DNA of 64,000 nucleotides from JAEZDC01 sp036676415 (GCA_036676415.1 JAKFCX010000019.1:53423-117422); one strand, 5' to 3'; shown: positions 25,341 through 34,908, counted from the first letter of the stretch. The notes: generated by a model not told the origin, from the letters alone. Program-made: numbers and translations.

Positions 25341-26068
25341 TCTGTACTGTACTCTACCCTTACAGTGATAGATGCAGTCTTTCTTTTACTGGTAGTATTA
25401 AATGCTCCACCGTAACTATAATCTTCATTGCTGTTCTGTGCTGTAATCTGGAACACTCCCATTGAGGCTTTTTTCACTTTACCCAAAGAACTGTTTGAGT
25501 TATCAGCAATAGATTCTGCCCTTGTCTTTGCATCAGCACTGGCTTTTGATAACAGGTCGATCTTAAGCTCGGATAATTTGGAGTAATAGTAAGATGGAGC
25601 TGAAGAATTAAATTCAATACCGGCTTCAATCAATTCAGTGATCTCTCTCGATAGCACTTCAACTTTATCTACGTTCTTAGATTCAACTTTTACCTGTTGC
25701 GATAGGTTGTAACCGGTAAAGCTGGTACTCGTTTGCCTGCCTTGCATGTCATACTGATAATCGAAATCTTTTCTTATTTCCACTGAGGAGAAAACAACTT
25801 CACTGGCTGCAATTCCTTTGCTTTGTAAGTATGTCCTGATGCGATTCTCATCCTGCTTTAAGATGGCGTATGCAGATTTAAGATCCATTGATTTGCGTGA
25901 ATAAGAACCTGTCCACACTATAAGATCACTCACAAAATCTCTTTCTGCACTACCCGTTACGGTGATCACTTCGCTTGTTGTAGAACGATACTTTATTGCA
26001 TTGCCGGCTATCCAGAAAGCAATGATAACAGACAGACCTACGATAGCCGCAACAATGTAGTTTCGCAT
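25337..26068 (-). CDS. SIMPL domain (DUF541) protein
   Basis: About 243 residues. One N-terminal membrane helix (YIVAAIVGLSVIIAFWIAG) anchors a periplasmic SIMPL domain: VITVTGSAERDFVSDLIVW near the start, KADENR-like helices, QVKVESKNVDKVEVLSREI, ADAKTRAESIADNSNSSLG and TASITVRVEYSTD at the end. Family function is poorly defined (envelope stress, BP26-like). I start at ATG 26068 because the 17 residues encoded upstream are polar and would precede the membrane helix without reason. Confidence 0.85.
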   Translation of the reverse strand: MRNYIVAAIVGLSVIIAFWIAGNAIKYRSTTSEVITVTGSAERDFVSDLIVWTGSYSRKSMDLKSAYAILKQDENRIRTYLQSKGIAASEVVFSSVEIRKDFDYQYDMQGRQTSTSFTGYNLSQQVKVESKNVDKVEVLSREITELIEAGIEFNSSAPSYYYSKLSELKIDLLSKASADAKTRAESIADNSNSSLGKVKKASMGVFQITAQNSNEDYSYGGAFNTTSKRKTASITVRVEYSTD

Positions 26069-26157
26069 TTTGATGTTGATTTTGCTCTCACAATTTAACC
26101 GGCTGAGATCAGATAACAAAGCGGTTCCAGCTATTTAGTAATTCAATAACAATGAAG

Positions 26158-27456
26158 TCATTTCCGTTTTAAAGCATTTACATGTTGCCGGATCACATTC
26201 CAAGTAGTTGAATCTGCATCAAAGACTCCGTACAGGCTTTGTTCTTCCATTGGTGGATCACCCATATAATCATCACCAGGTTTCCAGAAACGCTGACCGG
26301 GTATTGGTCTGGCTGTTCCATTAAATGACCAGAAGTTCATTCCTGCTATCATCCTGCTATACCGGTTTTCGTTCTTGGGATGAGTGAGCTGGCTGAAAAG
26401 AAAACCATAGTAATGATCTCTGAATGAAGTAGCAGTTCCTGCGTCGAAAGCCATATCATTCCTTGGAAATCCAAATTCTTCTACTACAAGTGGCTTCCTT
26501 AGTTTATATGCAAGCCTGGTGTGTTTCAGTATGTAAGTTGATGTAAGTTCTTTCACTTTTGGAAAATCTTTATACATGGTTTCTGCTTTCATCCATCCCC
26601 AGTTTTTTGGCCAGATATGAATGGTGAGGTAATCTATATTCACATCATTATGTATCGCCTTATAAAGATCAAAATCCTGTGTTCCTATTTCTCCTTCATG
26701 ACCAATACTCACTAGATGTTTTTTGTCGATTGATTTGATATGTGCAGCCACATCTTTTATCCATTCTTTGTAAGCTGTGTTTGCAGCAGGTCTCATTGGT
26801 CTTGGCTCATTGGCCAACTGCCAGCTCATAATGGTTGCATCATCAGTATATCGCTTGTTGTTGACTGAGTTTGTTCTGCTGAGGATCACATCAACCTGCT
26901 TTTGGTAATCAGCTTTGCAGGGTTCACAAGTATAGAATTTACTGATGAGGTCTCTCATGTCTTCCCATTCCATTTTATTTTGTAAAACGGAATCCGGGAT
27001 GATGCCGTTCCAGTTGAGGTATTGCAGAAGGCCACCACTCCACTCCCAGTTATTACTGAAAAAGATTACTGCTTTCATATTCCTTTTACTCATTTCATCC
27101 AGCAATACATCTAATCCATATAATACAGCAGTATCAAAAACACCTTTGGCTGATTGTAAAGGAGGCTCAACCCGAAAATTGCCGGCGATCTTTCCTGTTC
27201 CTTCTGCACCGGCAAGTATTCTCAGGTTGGTGATACCTTGCTGCTGAAGAAATTCCAGTTCTTTTCTCAACCGTTCAAGGCCTCTTTGTTTATCCTTTAT
27301 AAGTGGAAGATAAATGCCATACCAGTAATTGGTGCCGATATAGCGGTAAGGTTTTCCATCAATGACTAGCTTTCCCTTCTCTTGTTTTACAAAACCCTTT
27401 TGAGAGAAACAGGTACCTGCATAAAAGAAGAAAAATATAAAAAGATATTTTCTCAT
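26158..27456 (-). CDS. GH5-family glycoside hydrolase, probable endo-1,4-beta-mannosidase
   Basis: A 432-residue secreted enzyme. Signal peptide, residues 1-18 (ending CFSQ). TIM barrel with YIGTNYWYGIYLPLI, GITNLRILAGAEG, AVIFFSNNWEWSGG, SWQLANEPRP (acid/base Glu), DYLTIHIWPKNWGW and PLVVEEFGFPR (nucleophile Glu). The order and the NEP and EEFG sites fit the mannanase-like branch of GH5 (subfamily 7 style); the exact substrate cannot be proven by eye. It would cut mannan in the periplasm or outside. No SusC/D pair adjoins it, so it is not in a classical polysaccharide locus. Confidence 0.85.
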   Translation of the reverse strand: MRKYLFIFFFFYAGTCFSQKGFVKQEKGKLVIDGKPYRYIGTNYWYGIYLPLIKDKQRGLERLRKELEFLQQQGITNLRILAGAEGTGKIAGNFRVEPPLQSAKGVFDTAVLYGLDVLLDEMSKRNMKAVIFFSNNWEWSGGLLQYLNWNGIIPDSVLQNKMEWEDMRDLISKFYTCEPCKADYQKQVDVILSRTNSVNNKRYTDDATIMSWQLANEPRPMRPAANTAYKEWIKDVAAHIKSIDKKHLVSIGHEGEIGTQDFDLYKAIHNDVNIDYLTIHIWPKNWGWMKAETMYKDFPKVKELTSTYILKHTRLAYKLRKPLVVEEFGFPRNDMAFDAGTATSFRDHYYGFLFSQLTHPKNENRYSRMIAGMNFWSFNGTARPIPGQRFWKPGDDYMGDPPMEEQSLYGVFDADSTTWNVIRQHVNALKRK

Positions 27457-27538
27457 ATTTTATTTTTTTGAACCACAGCGTCACAATGACACAGCGAATC
27501 ACAACGCAAAATATATGTGGCAACCTAATCCCCAATCC

Positions 27539-28039
27539 CTAATATACCAACTGGTGTGTTTCCTTGATCACTCCCATTACAAACACACTCTGTACCTTAC
27601 CCATATTTTCCACCTGGCTCAACTTATTTACATGGAAATCATAATAAGCATCCATGTTTTCGGCAACAACTTTCAACATAAAATCAAATTCACCGGAGAT
27701 ATTATAACATTCAATCACCTCGTTCAATTCATGTATTGTTTTGATGAACTTATCTCCGGCATTCTTGCTGTGTTGTTTCAGGCTCACATAACAGATCACC
27801 ATCAGTCCTTTCTTCACTTTTGAAGGATCAACCAGTGTAGCATATTGTTTAATCACACCACTGTCTTCCATTCTCCTGATCCTTTCGTGCACAGGAGTTG
27901 TGCTAAGGTGTATTTTTTCGCTGATCTCCTTAACAGTAGCTCTTGCATTTAGCTGCAGCAGCTTTAATATTGCCAGGTCTTTTGAATCGAGAGCAATACT
28001 GCTGTCAGCCGATTGTTCTATTTTGGAGGTTTTAGGCAT
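27539..28039 (-). CDS. Lrp/AsnC family transcriptional regulator
   Basis: A 166-residue regulator. N-terminal winged HTH (LDSKDLAILKLLQLNARATV, STTPVHERIRRMEDSGVI), then an AsnC-type ligand/oligomer domain (MVICYVSLKQHSK, VIECYNISGEFDFMLKVVAE, VFVMGVIKET). The extra N-terminal tail of about 15 residues is common in Bacteroidota. It is divergent from ahcY, with 128 bases between the starts, so it may regulate ahcY or itself; that is inference. Confidence 0.9.
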   Translation of the reverse strand: MPKTSKIEQSADSSIALDSKDLAILKLLQLNARATVKEISEKIHLSTTPVHERIRRMEDSGVIKQYATLVDPSKVKKGLMVICYVSLKQHSKNAGDKFIKTIHELNEVIECYNISGEFDFMLKVVAENMDAYYDFHVNKLSQVENMGKVQSVFVMGVIKETHQLVY

Positions 28040-28167
28040 ATCAAACAGGTCATTTATCCTTCAAATCTATCTATTTCACAAAACATCTCCTAAAATTATA
28101 ACAGCTGGCAGGAAATTATCCTGCATAGCCTAAATTCGCACTGTTAATTAAAACTTCAAATTGTAAT

Positions 28168-29493
28168 ATGTCAACACTTACAAAGTCAATCGACTTTACA
28201 CTCGCTCACAAGGTAGCCGACATCAGCTTAGCTGAATGGGGCCGCAAAGAAATTCGTTTAGCAGAAGCTGAAATGCCTGGTTTGATGAGTATCCGTGCTG
28301 AATACGGAGCTTCTCAGCCATTGAAAGGTGCTCGTATCGCAGGATGTCTTCACATGACCATCCAGACTGCAGTGCTTATTGAAACATTAGTGGCGCTTGG
28401 TGCTGAAGTTAAATGGAGCTCTTGTAATATCTTCTCTACTCAAGATCATGCTGCTGCTGCTATTGCTGCTGCAGGTATTGGTGTGTATGCATGGAAAGGT
28501 CAAACACAGGAAGAAGCTGACTGGTGTATTGAGCAAACATTGTTCTTCGGTTCTGCTGACAAGCCTTTGAACATGATCCTTGACGATGGTGGTGATCTTA
28601 CCAACATGGTGTTTGATAAATATCCTGAACTGATCCAGAACATCAAAGGGCTTTCTGAAGAAACAACTACAGGTGTTCACCGTTTATATGAAAGAATGGC
28701 AAAAGGAACTTTACCTGTTCCTGCTATTAATGTAAACGATTCTGTTACTAAATCTAAGTTCGATAACAAATACGGTTGTAAAGAATCTTTGGTTGATTCT
28801 ATTCGTCGTGCTACTGACGTTATGATGGCAGGTAAAGTTGCTGTTGTTGGTGGATACGGTGATGTTGGTAAAGGTTCTGCTGAAAGCTTACGTGGAGCTG
28901 GTGCAAGAGTTATTGTAACCGAAATCGATCCTATCTGTGCTTTACAGGCTGCAATGGACGGATTTGAAGTGAAGAAAATGATCGATGCTGTTAAAGAAGC
29001 TGATATTATTGTTACTGCTTCAGGTTGTCGTGACCTGATCACTGCAAAACATTTTGAAGCAATGAAAGACAAAGCGATCGTTTGTAATATCGGTCACTTT
29101 GATATTGAAATTGATATGGCCTGGTTAAACAAAAATCATGGCAATACCAAGAACACCATCAAGCCACAGGTTGATCTTTATACCATTAATGGTAAAGATG
29201 TAATCGTTCTGGCTGAAGGCCGTTTGGTGAACTTAGGTTGTGCAACAGGCCACCCAAGTTTTGTAATGAGTAACTCATTCACCAACCAGACACTTGCCCA
29301 GATTGAACTGTGGACAAACACTGACAAATACGAAAACAAAGTTTACGTGTTACCAAAGCATCTTGATGAGAAAGTAGCTCGTTTACACCTTGCTAAGATC
29401 GGTGTGGTATTGGAAGAGCTGACTACAGAACAATCAGAATACCTGGGTGTTCCTAAGAATGGTCCTTTCAAATCGGATATGTATCGTTATTAA
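28168..29493 (+). CDS. ahcY: Adenosylhomocysteinase
   Basis: A 441-residue enzyme of the activated methyl cycle: it splits S-adenosylhomocysteine to adenosine and homocysteine, using bound NAD. Motifs: GARIAGCLHMTIQTAVLIETL, SSCNIFSTQDHAAAAIA, LILDDGGDLT-like (NMILDDGGDLTNMVF), SVTKSKFDNKYGCKESL with the NAD contact, GYGDVGKGSAESLRGAG (Rossmann), and the C-terminal KxxxYRY end (SDMYRY). Normal length. TAAATTCG at 28131-28138 may be its -7 box. Followed by a strong terminator. Confidence 0.97.
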   Translation: MSTLTKSIDFTLAHKVADISLAEWGRKEIRLAEAEMPGLMSIRAEYGASQPLKGARIAGCLHMTIQTAVLIETLVALGAEVKWSSCNIFSTQDHAAAAIAAAGIGVYAWKGQTQEEADWCIEQTLFFGSADKPLNMILDDGGDLTNMVFDKYPELIQNIKGLSEETTTGVHRLYERMAKGTLPVPAINVNDSVTKSKFDNKYGCKESLVDSIRRATDVMMAGKVAVVGGYGDVGKGSAESLRGAGARVIVTEIDPICALQAAMDGFEVKKMIDAVKEADIIVTASGCRDLITAKHFEAMKDKAIVCNIGHFDIEIDMAWLNKNHGNTKNTIKPQVDLYTINGKDVIVLAEGRLVNLGCATGHPSFVMSNSFTNQTLAQIELWTNTDKYENKVYVLPKHLDEKVARLHLAKIGVVLEELTTEQSEYLGVPKNGPFKSDMYRY

Positions 29494-29551
29494 TCGTCAT
29501 TGCGAGGAACGAAGCAATCTGCTTCTACATAACAATGCAATAAATAGTAAG

Positions 29552-29579
29552 AACCCGTTTCGAAAGAAGCGGGTTTTTT
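29552..29579 (+). terminator. ahcY rho-independent terminator
   Basis: AACCCGTTTCGAAAGAAGCG and onward: CCCG pairs with CGGG around TTTCGAAAGAAG, followed by TTTTTT. Confidence 0.8.
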
Positions 29580-29666
29580 ACGTCATGACGAGGCAAAGAT
29601 TATGATGTTATTGCGAGGCAATCTCCTTCTTACGAAGCAGAATTATGTACCTTGCTGTAGTGCTGC

Positions 29667-29700
29667 TATGGAACTTCCGTTGCGTCGCACACTTGTACAA
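29667..29700 (+). repeat. Dispersed repeat, family B (copy 2)
   Basis: TATGGAACTTCCGTTGCGTC then GCACACTTGTACAA; the same core recurs at 17071, 49664, 50631 (minus) and 62477. Confidence 0.6.
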
Positions 29701-29807
29701 ATAAACATTGCCCGGCAGAAACAGTAGCAAGAGAGACACCTTAATTTTATCCGCTTAGTTGTTGGTCAAATTCTCAACAAAGACTTACATTTAAGTAAAC
29801 TGCTTAT

Positions 29808-30170
29808 ATGAAAAAGATATTAGTACCTGCCCTACTCTGTTTTATCATAGCAACCTTTACAAACTTTACGCAGAAGTCCTGCAATTTTGTTGGAAGTTGG
29901 GATACAGACTGGGGAATACTCACGATTACCGAGCAGTCCGGAAAATACAAGGGCTCTTACCCTGTAAACTATGGTACTGGTTATATTACAGGTGAAATGA
30001 CAAAAGATGACTGGAACACCTATGTGATTTTAAAAGGTACCTGGACAGAAGGAAAGGCTACCGGCAAGTTTGAGTTTAAAAGATTCTGCAATAGAAATAG
30101 TTTTACAGGAACCTGGACCAATGATAATGTAAAAGAGAAAGGTACATGGAATGGAACGAAGATTGAGTAA
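29808..30170 (+). CDS. Hypothetical exported protein (120 aa)
   Basis: Signal peptide about residues 1-20. The mature part is short, beta-rich and rich in Gly-Trp pairs: GSWDTDWGILTITEQSGKYK, LKGTWTEGKATGKFEF, FTGTWTNDNVKEKGTWNG. This repeated G-x-W pattern resembles small lipocalin-like or MORN-like beta sheets, but I assign no family. ATG start. Next gene, also exported, on the same strand 77 bases downstream. Confidence 0.65.
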   Translation: MKKILVPALLCFIIATFTNFTQKSCNFVGSWDTDWGILTITEQSGKYKGSYPVNYGTGYITGEMTKDDWNTYVILKGTWTEGKATGKFEFKRFCNRNSFTGTWTNDNVKEKGTWNGTKIE

Positions 30171-30246
30171 TCATACTCACCTTTTCTATTTTATATTATA
30201 TTAGCCGACCTGAAGACTTGTTCAGGTCTTTTAAATTTTATGCCCC

Positions 30247-30990
30247 ATGAGAAATTTATTAATTGTTTTTTCCCTTTTTATTTCCTACTCGTTAACTGCA
30301 CAGGAAAGAATCACTTTAAATGCCCAGGATGGTGTACAGGTAACCTATGAATTAACAAAGATGGATGAAGGGGATAAGAAAGATACTTACCTCGTAATAG
30401 TAAAGGCAGAGAATACAAATAACCACGATCTCTATTACAGCATTCCGATGACCAAACAGACTAATGGAACTTATGCAGTGCCTGTTGGTGCAAATCTCGT
30501 TTTCGCCCAAACAAGTGTACGCAATTCAACTGCGTTGTTTGGTGATAATATCAGCTTAAAAGGGACAGAAACAAAGATCACTACCAATGATAACAAGCTC
30601 CTTTATACTATTCCAAAAGGATCTTTTATTACAGGCGAACAAAAGTTTAAAGTAAAGAAAGGTGCTAAACCGGTGTTGACAAATACTTTCCTGCTTCCAT
30701 TAAAGCCACTTGATTATTATGATGTTGCTGTTAACGAAACAATGATCAATGGAGATTGGATATCTGATTGTGGCCAGGTGCAGATGAACCTGGCAATAAC
30801 AAAGAACGAAAAGGGTGAAACAGTACTCCAGCAGTTGGTGAATGGAAGGCAGAACAATTGGATAAAGAAAACTGCTAATACCTTTGAAAAAGCTTCAGAC
30901 AGTAATGCCACATTATCATTCAATAAAACAAATGGAAGCTTTACTTACACGAATACTGATGGGGTTTTGTGTATATGGCAACGGAAATGA
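30247..30990 (+). CDS. Hypothetical exported protein (247 aa)
   Basis: Signal peptide, residues 1-18 (ending LTAQ). The mature protein is mainly beta-type, without a domain that I recognise; it contains two possible halves (about 20-150 and 165-247), the second ending DGVLCIWQRK. ATG start. Its stop lies inside the 5' end of the long amidohydrolase frame, which is another reason to start that gene at 31020. Probably co-transcribed with its neighbours; function unknown. Confidence 0.65.
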   Translation: MRNLLIVFSLFISYSLTAQERITLNAQDGVQVTYELTKMDEGDKKDTYLVIVKAENTNNHDLYYSIPMTKQTNGTYAVPVGANLVFAQTSVRNSTALFGDNISLKGTETKITTNDNKLLYTIPKGSFITGEQKFKVKKGAKPVLTNTFLLPLKPLDYYDVAVNETMINGDWISDCGQVQMNLAITKNEKGETVLQQLVNGRQNNWIKKTANTFEKASDSNATLSFNKTNGSFTYTNTDGVLCIWQRK

Positions 30991-31019
30991 TTGACTTCTT
31001 ATCTTTCAAAAATCTGCAC

Positions 31020-32735
31020 ATGAGAATCCTCTTCATAGTACTATGCATTTGTGTATCCCTCGTTGCCAGATCTCAGGTTCTTATTCGCAATACTACGGTA
31101 GTTGATGTTGAGCATAAAACAATGCTGACACCACAGGATGTTCTTATCAAAGAGGGAGTGATTGCGACTATGGGCAAAAACCTTGATATAACCGGTGCAA
31201 AGCAGGTAATAGATGGCACTGGTAAATGGCTGATGCCCGGATTAGTAGATGCACATATTCATTTCTCTCAGAGTGGCAGCATTTATACTCGGCCTGATGC
31301 CATCAATCTTACCCATTATAAACCCTATAGCGAAGAGATCGAATGGACACACAAAAACATGGAGGGGATTCTCCGTCGCTATCTTGCAGCTGGAATAACG
31401 TCTGTGATCGATGTAGGTTCAACGCTTAACTTTCTCCGACAGCGAGATAGCTTCCGTACAAAACATTACGCTCCCACAGTGTATATAACTGGCCCCTTAA
31501 TCACCACCTGGCAACCTCCTGTTTTTAATGATCTCGGTGATAATATGCCTTTCTTTCTCATGACTACACAGGATGAAGCCAGAAGTTATGTACAGAAGCA
31601 ATTGCCGTTTAAACCAGACTTCATAAAAGTATGGTACATCGTTAATGGAAGCAATGTTGATAGTGCTGCACGAGCCACTCTGGCTTTGGTAGAGGCGGTG
31701 ATAGATGAATCTCACAAGAATGGTTTAAGTGTAGCAGTACATGCAACTGAAAGGATTACCGCAATGTTGGCAGTACAGGCAGGAGCCGACTACCTTGTAC
31801 ACGGTATAGAAGATGTAGAAATAGATGATGCATTTATTCAACTGTTGAAAACAAAGAAAACAGTATTATCTCCTACCCTTGTGGTATCTGGTAATTACGG
31901 AAGGTCACTCGGACAAACTTATACACCATCCACTGAAGATCTTCGCTATGCCCATCCTCACCCTGTAAATACGATGTATGATCTTTCTGTACTGGAAGAT
32001 ACCGTGCTTACCAAACGTTATAAAACGAATATTGCTAATGCCGCATCTTATTTTAAAACAACAGATTCCATCCGCTCACTGAATTTGAAAAAACTCGTTA
32101 ATGCGGGAGTATTGATTGCTACAGGCACAGATGCAGGTAATATAGGTACGCATCATATCTCAAGCTATTATGATGAATTAAGAGCTATGCAAAAGGCTGG
32201 CATGAACAATTGGAGTTTAATACAGGCATCTACCATCAATGGCGCCAAAGCCATCAGTAAACAAAATCAATTTGGTTCTGTAAAAGAAGGCTCAGTAGCA
32301 AACCTTTTGCTATTATCCAAAAACCCGGTTGACGATATAGACAACTGGAAGCATATTGATTGGGTGTTCAACAAAGGCATTGCCTTACAACCAGATTCAC
32401 TTAGGACTTTCTCTCCGGAAGAACTTGCCGACCAGCAACTACTCGCTTACAATGCGCACAACCTTGAGGCTTTCCTTGAGCCCTATTCCGATGACGTAGA
32501 GATATTTTTTCTGGGTAGCAGTATTCCTAATGTCAAAGGAAAGGTTGCAATGCGAAAGGAATATAGTTTCTTATCTAAAGACGAGATGTTGCATTGCAAA
32601 CTTCTGAACCGTGTGGTGCAAGGTAATTATGTAATAGATCATGAAGAGATCACCACAAGGCAAGGAAAATTTTATGGCGTGGCAATCTATGAAGTAAAAA
32701 ATGGAAAGATTGCAAGAGTTTGGTTTACACGATAA
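31020..32735 (+). CDS. Secreted amidohydrolase with C-terminal NTF2-like domain
   Basis: About 571 residues. Signal peptide, residues 1-18 (ending VARSQ). Residues about 20-455 are an amidohydrolase-superfamily metal-dependent hydrolase: LMPGLVDAHIHFS (HxH), GITSVIDVGST, FIKVWYIV (carboxy-Lys candidate), AVHATE, YLVHGIED and LIATGTDAGN (Asp). The closing NPVDDIDNWKHIDWVFNKG is imidazolonepropionase-like. Residues about 460-571 form a SnoaL/NTF2-like domain (LLAYNAHNLEAFLEPYSDDV, GVAIYEVKNGKIARVWF). The fusion suggests a periplasmic hydrolase with an extra small-ligand pocket; substrate unknown. I start at ATG 31020, where the signal peptide begins, rather than at 30969. Confidence 0.85.
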   Translation: MRILFIVLCICVSLVARSQVLIRNTTVVDVEHKTMLTPQDVLIKEGVIATMGKNLDITGAKQVIDGTGKWLMPGLVDAHIHFSQSGSIYTRPDAINLTHYKPYSEEIEWTHKNMEGILRRYLAAGITSVIDVGSTLNFLRQRDSFRTKHYAPTVYITGPLITTWQPPVFNDLGDNMPFFLMTTQDEARSYVQKQLPFKPDFIKVWYIVNGSNVDSAARATLALVEAVIDESHKNGLSVAVHATERITAMLAVQAGADYLVHGIEDVEIDDAFIQLLKTKKTVLSPTLVVSGNYGRSLGQTYTPSTEDLRYAHPHPVNTMYDLSVLEDTVLTKRYKTNIANAASYFKTTDSIRSLNLKKLVNAGVLIATGTDAGNIGTHHISSYYDELRAMQKAGMNNWSLIQASTINGAKAISKQNQFGSVKEGSVANLLLLSKNPVDDIDNWKHIDWVFNKGIALQPDSLRTFSPEELADQQLLAYNAHNLEAFLEPYSDDVEIFFLGSSIPNVKGKVAMRKEYSFLSKDEMLHCKLLNRVVQGNYVIDHEEITTRQGKFYGVAIYEVKNGKIARVWFTR

Positions 32736-32753
32736 AAAGAATCAGGCACTAAT

Positions 32754-33488
32754 CTATTTCATTTCCGGAAACTTCATATCAAATTCCTTCAACGTCTTAT
32801 ACAATGTTGTTGCTATGATATGTTCCTTATACCAGTTCTGGTCAGCTGGTGTAATGATCCAGGGAACCTTGCTACACTTATCAAAACATTCTTCATACAT
32901 ATCCATGTACTTGTCCCATAGTTTCGCTTCTTCAAAATCCTTTGCATTGTATTTCCAGTGTTTCTTTGGATCGTTCATTCTTTCAGTTAATCTCTCCTGC
33001 TGTTCATCCGGTGAAATATGCAAATAGAATTTGAGTATGGTGGTATTGTTCTGCTGCAATAATTCTTCAAAATCATTGATGGCCTTCATTCTTTTCTTAG
33101 CGGTATCATCATCACACCAGCCATGTACACGGGTGATGAGAATATCTTCATAATGCGAACGATTAAATACCTGTATCATACCTTTTGCCGGTGCATGGGT
33201 ATGTATTCTCCAGAGAAAATCATGCGAAAGCTCTTCTTCAGTAGGTGCTTTAAATGATTTCACCTTCACACCCTGCGGATTGATCTGACCCATCACATTT
33301 TTAATTACACCATCTTTTCCACTGGCATCCATGCCCTGTAGTATGATCAATAATGAGTGTTTTGACTCAGCATAGAGTAGATTTTGCAAATCATCCAGTT
33401 CAGCAATGATCGCTGCGGTTTTCGCTTTTACGTCCTGCTTGTTCAGCTCTTTCGGTGCTCGTGTACTGATGTCTTTTAGCATGTTCAT
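32754..33488 (-). CDS. PPK2-family polyphosphate kinase
   Basis: A 244-residue P-loop kinase using polyphosphate to phosphorylate nucleotides. Walker A GMDASGKDG at residues 52-60, the MIQVFNRSHYEDILITRVHG stretch with the conserved FxRSxY motif, and the lid region DEQQERLTERMNDPKKHWKY. The end, WYKEHIIATTL, is also typical. Single PPK2 domain, full length. Together with Ppx (11831-12781) it covers polyphosphate use, but the genes are unlinked. Start ATG 33488 or 33482. It is convergent with the amidohydrolase, with 18 bases between stops. Confidence 0.92.
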   Translation of the reverse strand: MNMLKDISTRAPKELNKQDVKAKTAAIIAELDDLQNLLYAESKHSLLIILQGMDASGKDGVIKNVMGQINPQGVKVKSFKAPTEEELSHDFLWRIHTHAPAKGMIQVFNRSHYEDILITRVHGWCDDDTAKKRMKAINDFEELLQQNNTTILKFYLHISPDEQQERLTERMNDPKKHWKYNAKDFEEAKLWDKYMDMYEECFDKCSKVPWIITPADQNWYKEHIIATTLYKTLKEFDMKFPEMK

Positions 33489-33550
33489 TTTTTTGAGTTG
33501 CAGATTACACGGGTAGAAGGTACATGGATTAGCTGAAGGAAGTACAATTC

Positions 33551-33976
33551 TTAATTACAGGAAGGACAGCTCCAGTCATTATCCAGGTCTATAACGGTAA
33601 TAACCGTTGTCTGTGTTTTTCTTGGTGCAAATACAATTCTTACTTTTTGCCTGTCAGATGTAATTCCTTCAACAGCATACTCTGGTCCTCTTGCATCCTG
33701 CAGATCACTTTTTCGATAGTTGATAGTTCCCTGTTCTAAAATCTCTCTCACTTCTTTTTGTGAAATATGACGACATTCCATCCTGCACTTTGCATGCTTT
33801 GAGTAAAAAAGCCTGCTTACATCCCTGTTTAAACCACGACTGCCTTTCTTACTATCAACAGATGTGGCAATATTCTCCTTTACTTCTTTCCTATTGTACT
33901 TATTACAACGCTTGATCGTTATAGCGATGATTGCAAGTACAACAATAAAGACAAATACAAGTTTTTTGTTTCTCAT
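33551..33976 (-). CDS. DUF4258 domain protein
   Basis: A 141-residue protein. Residues about 7-20 form a membrane helix (LVFVFIVVLAIIAITI); residues about 55-140 are a DUF4258 domain (YSKHAKCRMECRHISQKEV, VRIVFAPRKTQTTVITVIDL). Some DUF4258 proteins lie in toxin-like contexts, but nothing here supports that. The end carries a CPSCN pair of cysteines. Next to the GDPD gene on the same strand, 13 bases apart, and probably transcribed with it. Confidence 0.75.
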   Translation of the reverse strand: MRNKKLVFVFIVVLAIIAITIKRCNKYNRKEVKENIATSVDSKKGSRGLNRDVSRLFYSKHAKCRMECRHISQKEVREILEQGTINYRKSDLQDARGPEYAVEGITSDRQKVRIVFAPRKTQTTVITVIDLDNDWSCPSCN

Positions 33977-33989
33977 TCAGCAGATAATT

Positions 33990-34781
33990 TTACCTGGTCT
34001 TTCTTTGCTTAAACTTTCTCAACAGCAACTCAGGTTCATTGGTGGTGATAAAATCAAAACCCTGGTCCAACAGCCAGTCCATATCCGCAGTTTCATTCAC
34101 CGTCCAGGCATTTAATTTTAATCCCAGGTTCTTTGCTTCGGCGATCCATTCAGGATGTTCTTTGAAAACAGAATAATGATAATCGAGCCCTGTAATCCCA
34201 TCAGCCTTTACCTGTCCAGGTGTTTTATCTCCACTGAGGTATTGGGTTGATGCATTTTTATTCAGCCTGAGTATCGTAAGCAGTATGTTATAATCAAAGC
34301 TGATATAGGTAATGTAATTCGCTGCATTCAATTCTGTTACCATCTCCACTACTTTCTGTGCTACCCTCTCTCCCCTTTCTTTACTGATGCGTGAAGGTTT
34401 TATTTCAAGTACCAATTTTGTCTTTCCATTATTCTTCATCCCGGCTAAAAGAAAACTTCGCAGTAAGGGAAGTTGTTTACCATTGGATAAAGTTTGTTCA
34501 GCAAGCGTGGCATAAGTTGATTTCTCTACCATCTTTCCGGCATACCCGGGATCATGATTCAGGATCAGTGAATCGTCGGCAGTCATCCAAACATCGAATT
34601 CTGATCCCGTGCAACCGAGTTCTATTGCATATCGCAGTGCGGCAACAGAATTTTCCGGATGTGCTTTTGCTTTGAATGCTCCCCTGTGTGCAATAACAGG
34701 ATTGGCTGCAAAATTCATGTGGGCTTTTTTATTGACACTGCAGGAAGATAAAAGAACAAGTGTTAACAATAACATTCGCAT
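33990..34781 (-). CDS. Glycerophosphodiester phosphodiesterase family lipoprotein
   Basis: A 263-residue GDPD. Lipoprotein signal with lipobox LLSSC near residue 14. TIM barrel marks: VIAHRGAFKAKAHPENSVAA, GSEFDVWMTADDSLILNHDP (E-x-D), KLVLEIKP, YITYISFDYNI and NAWTVNETADMDWLLDQGFD followed by FITTNEPE. It hydrolyses glycerophosphodiesters to glycerol-3-phosphate and an alcohol in the periplasm. It lies upstream of the DUF4258 gene, 13 bases apart. Confidence 0.9.
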   Translation of the reverse strand: MRMLLLTLVLLSSCSVNKKAHMNFAANPVIAHRGAFKAKAHPENSVAALRYAIELGCTGSEFDVWMTADDSLILNHDPGYAGKMVEKSTYATLAEQTLSNGKQLPLLRSFLLAGMKNNGKTKLVLEIKPSRISKERGERVAQKVVEMVTELNAANYITYISFDYNILLTILRLNKNASTQYLSGDKTPGQVKADGITGLDYHYSVFKEHPEWIAEAKNLGLKLNAWTVNETADMDWLLDQGFDFITTNEPELLLRKFKQRKTR

Positions 34782-34908
34782 GAAACAAATTTACTTCTAA
34801 ATGTTGTAGATCGGCCAGCCTCTCATTTGGTTCAACAAGCGTACTCAAAACCCTGTACAAATAATCGATGCTACAACAAAGCAATACTGATTTAAAACAG
34901 GTAATATT

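Larger units (their letters stand above)
29494..29807. other. Intergenic region after ahcY: terminator and two repeats
   Basis: Starts with the widespread sequence CATTGCGAGGAACGAAGCAA at about 29500, whose fragments recur near 29620. The ahcY terminator lies at 29552-29579 and a family B repeat at 29667-29700. The remainder leads to the next gene, with no clear promoter. No gene was seen. Confidence 0.55.

Noticed and set aside
28040..28167. SAM/SAH riboswitch before ahcY
   Set aside because: The 128-base gap shows no recognisable riboswitch core, and the space is shared with a divergent promoter.
29500..29640. CATTGCGAGGAACGAAGCAA element considered as a novel repeat
   Set aside because: This sequence type is widespread in bacteria as a known dispersed repeat, and only one good copy is present here.
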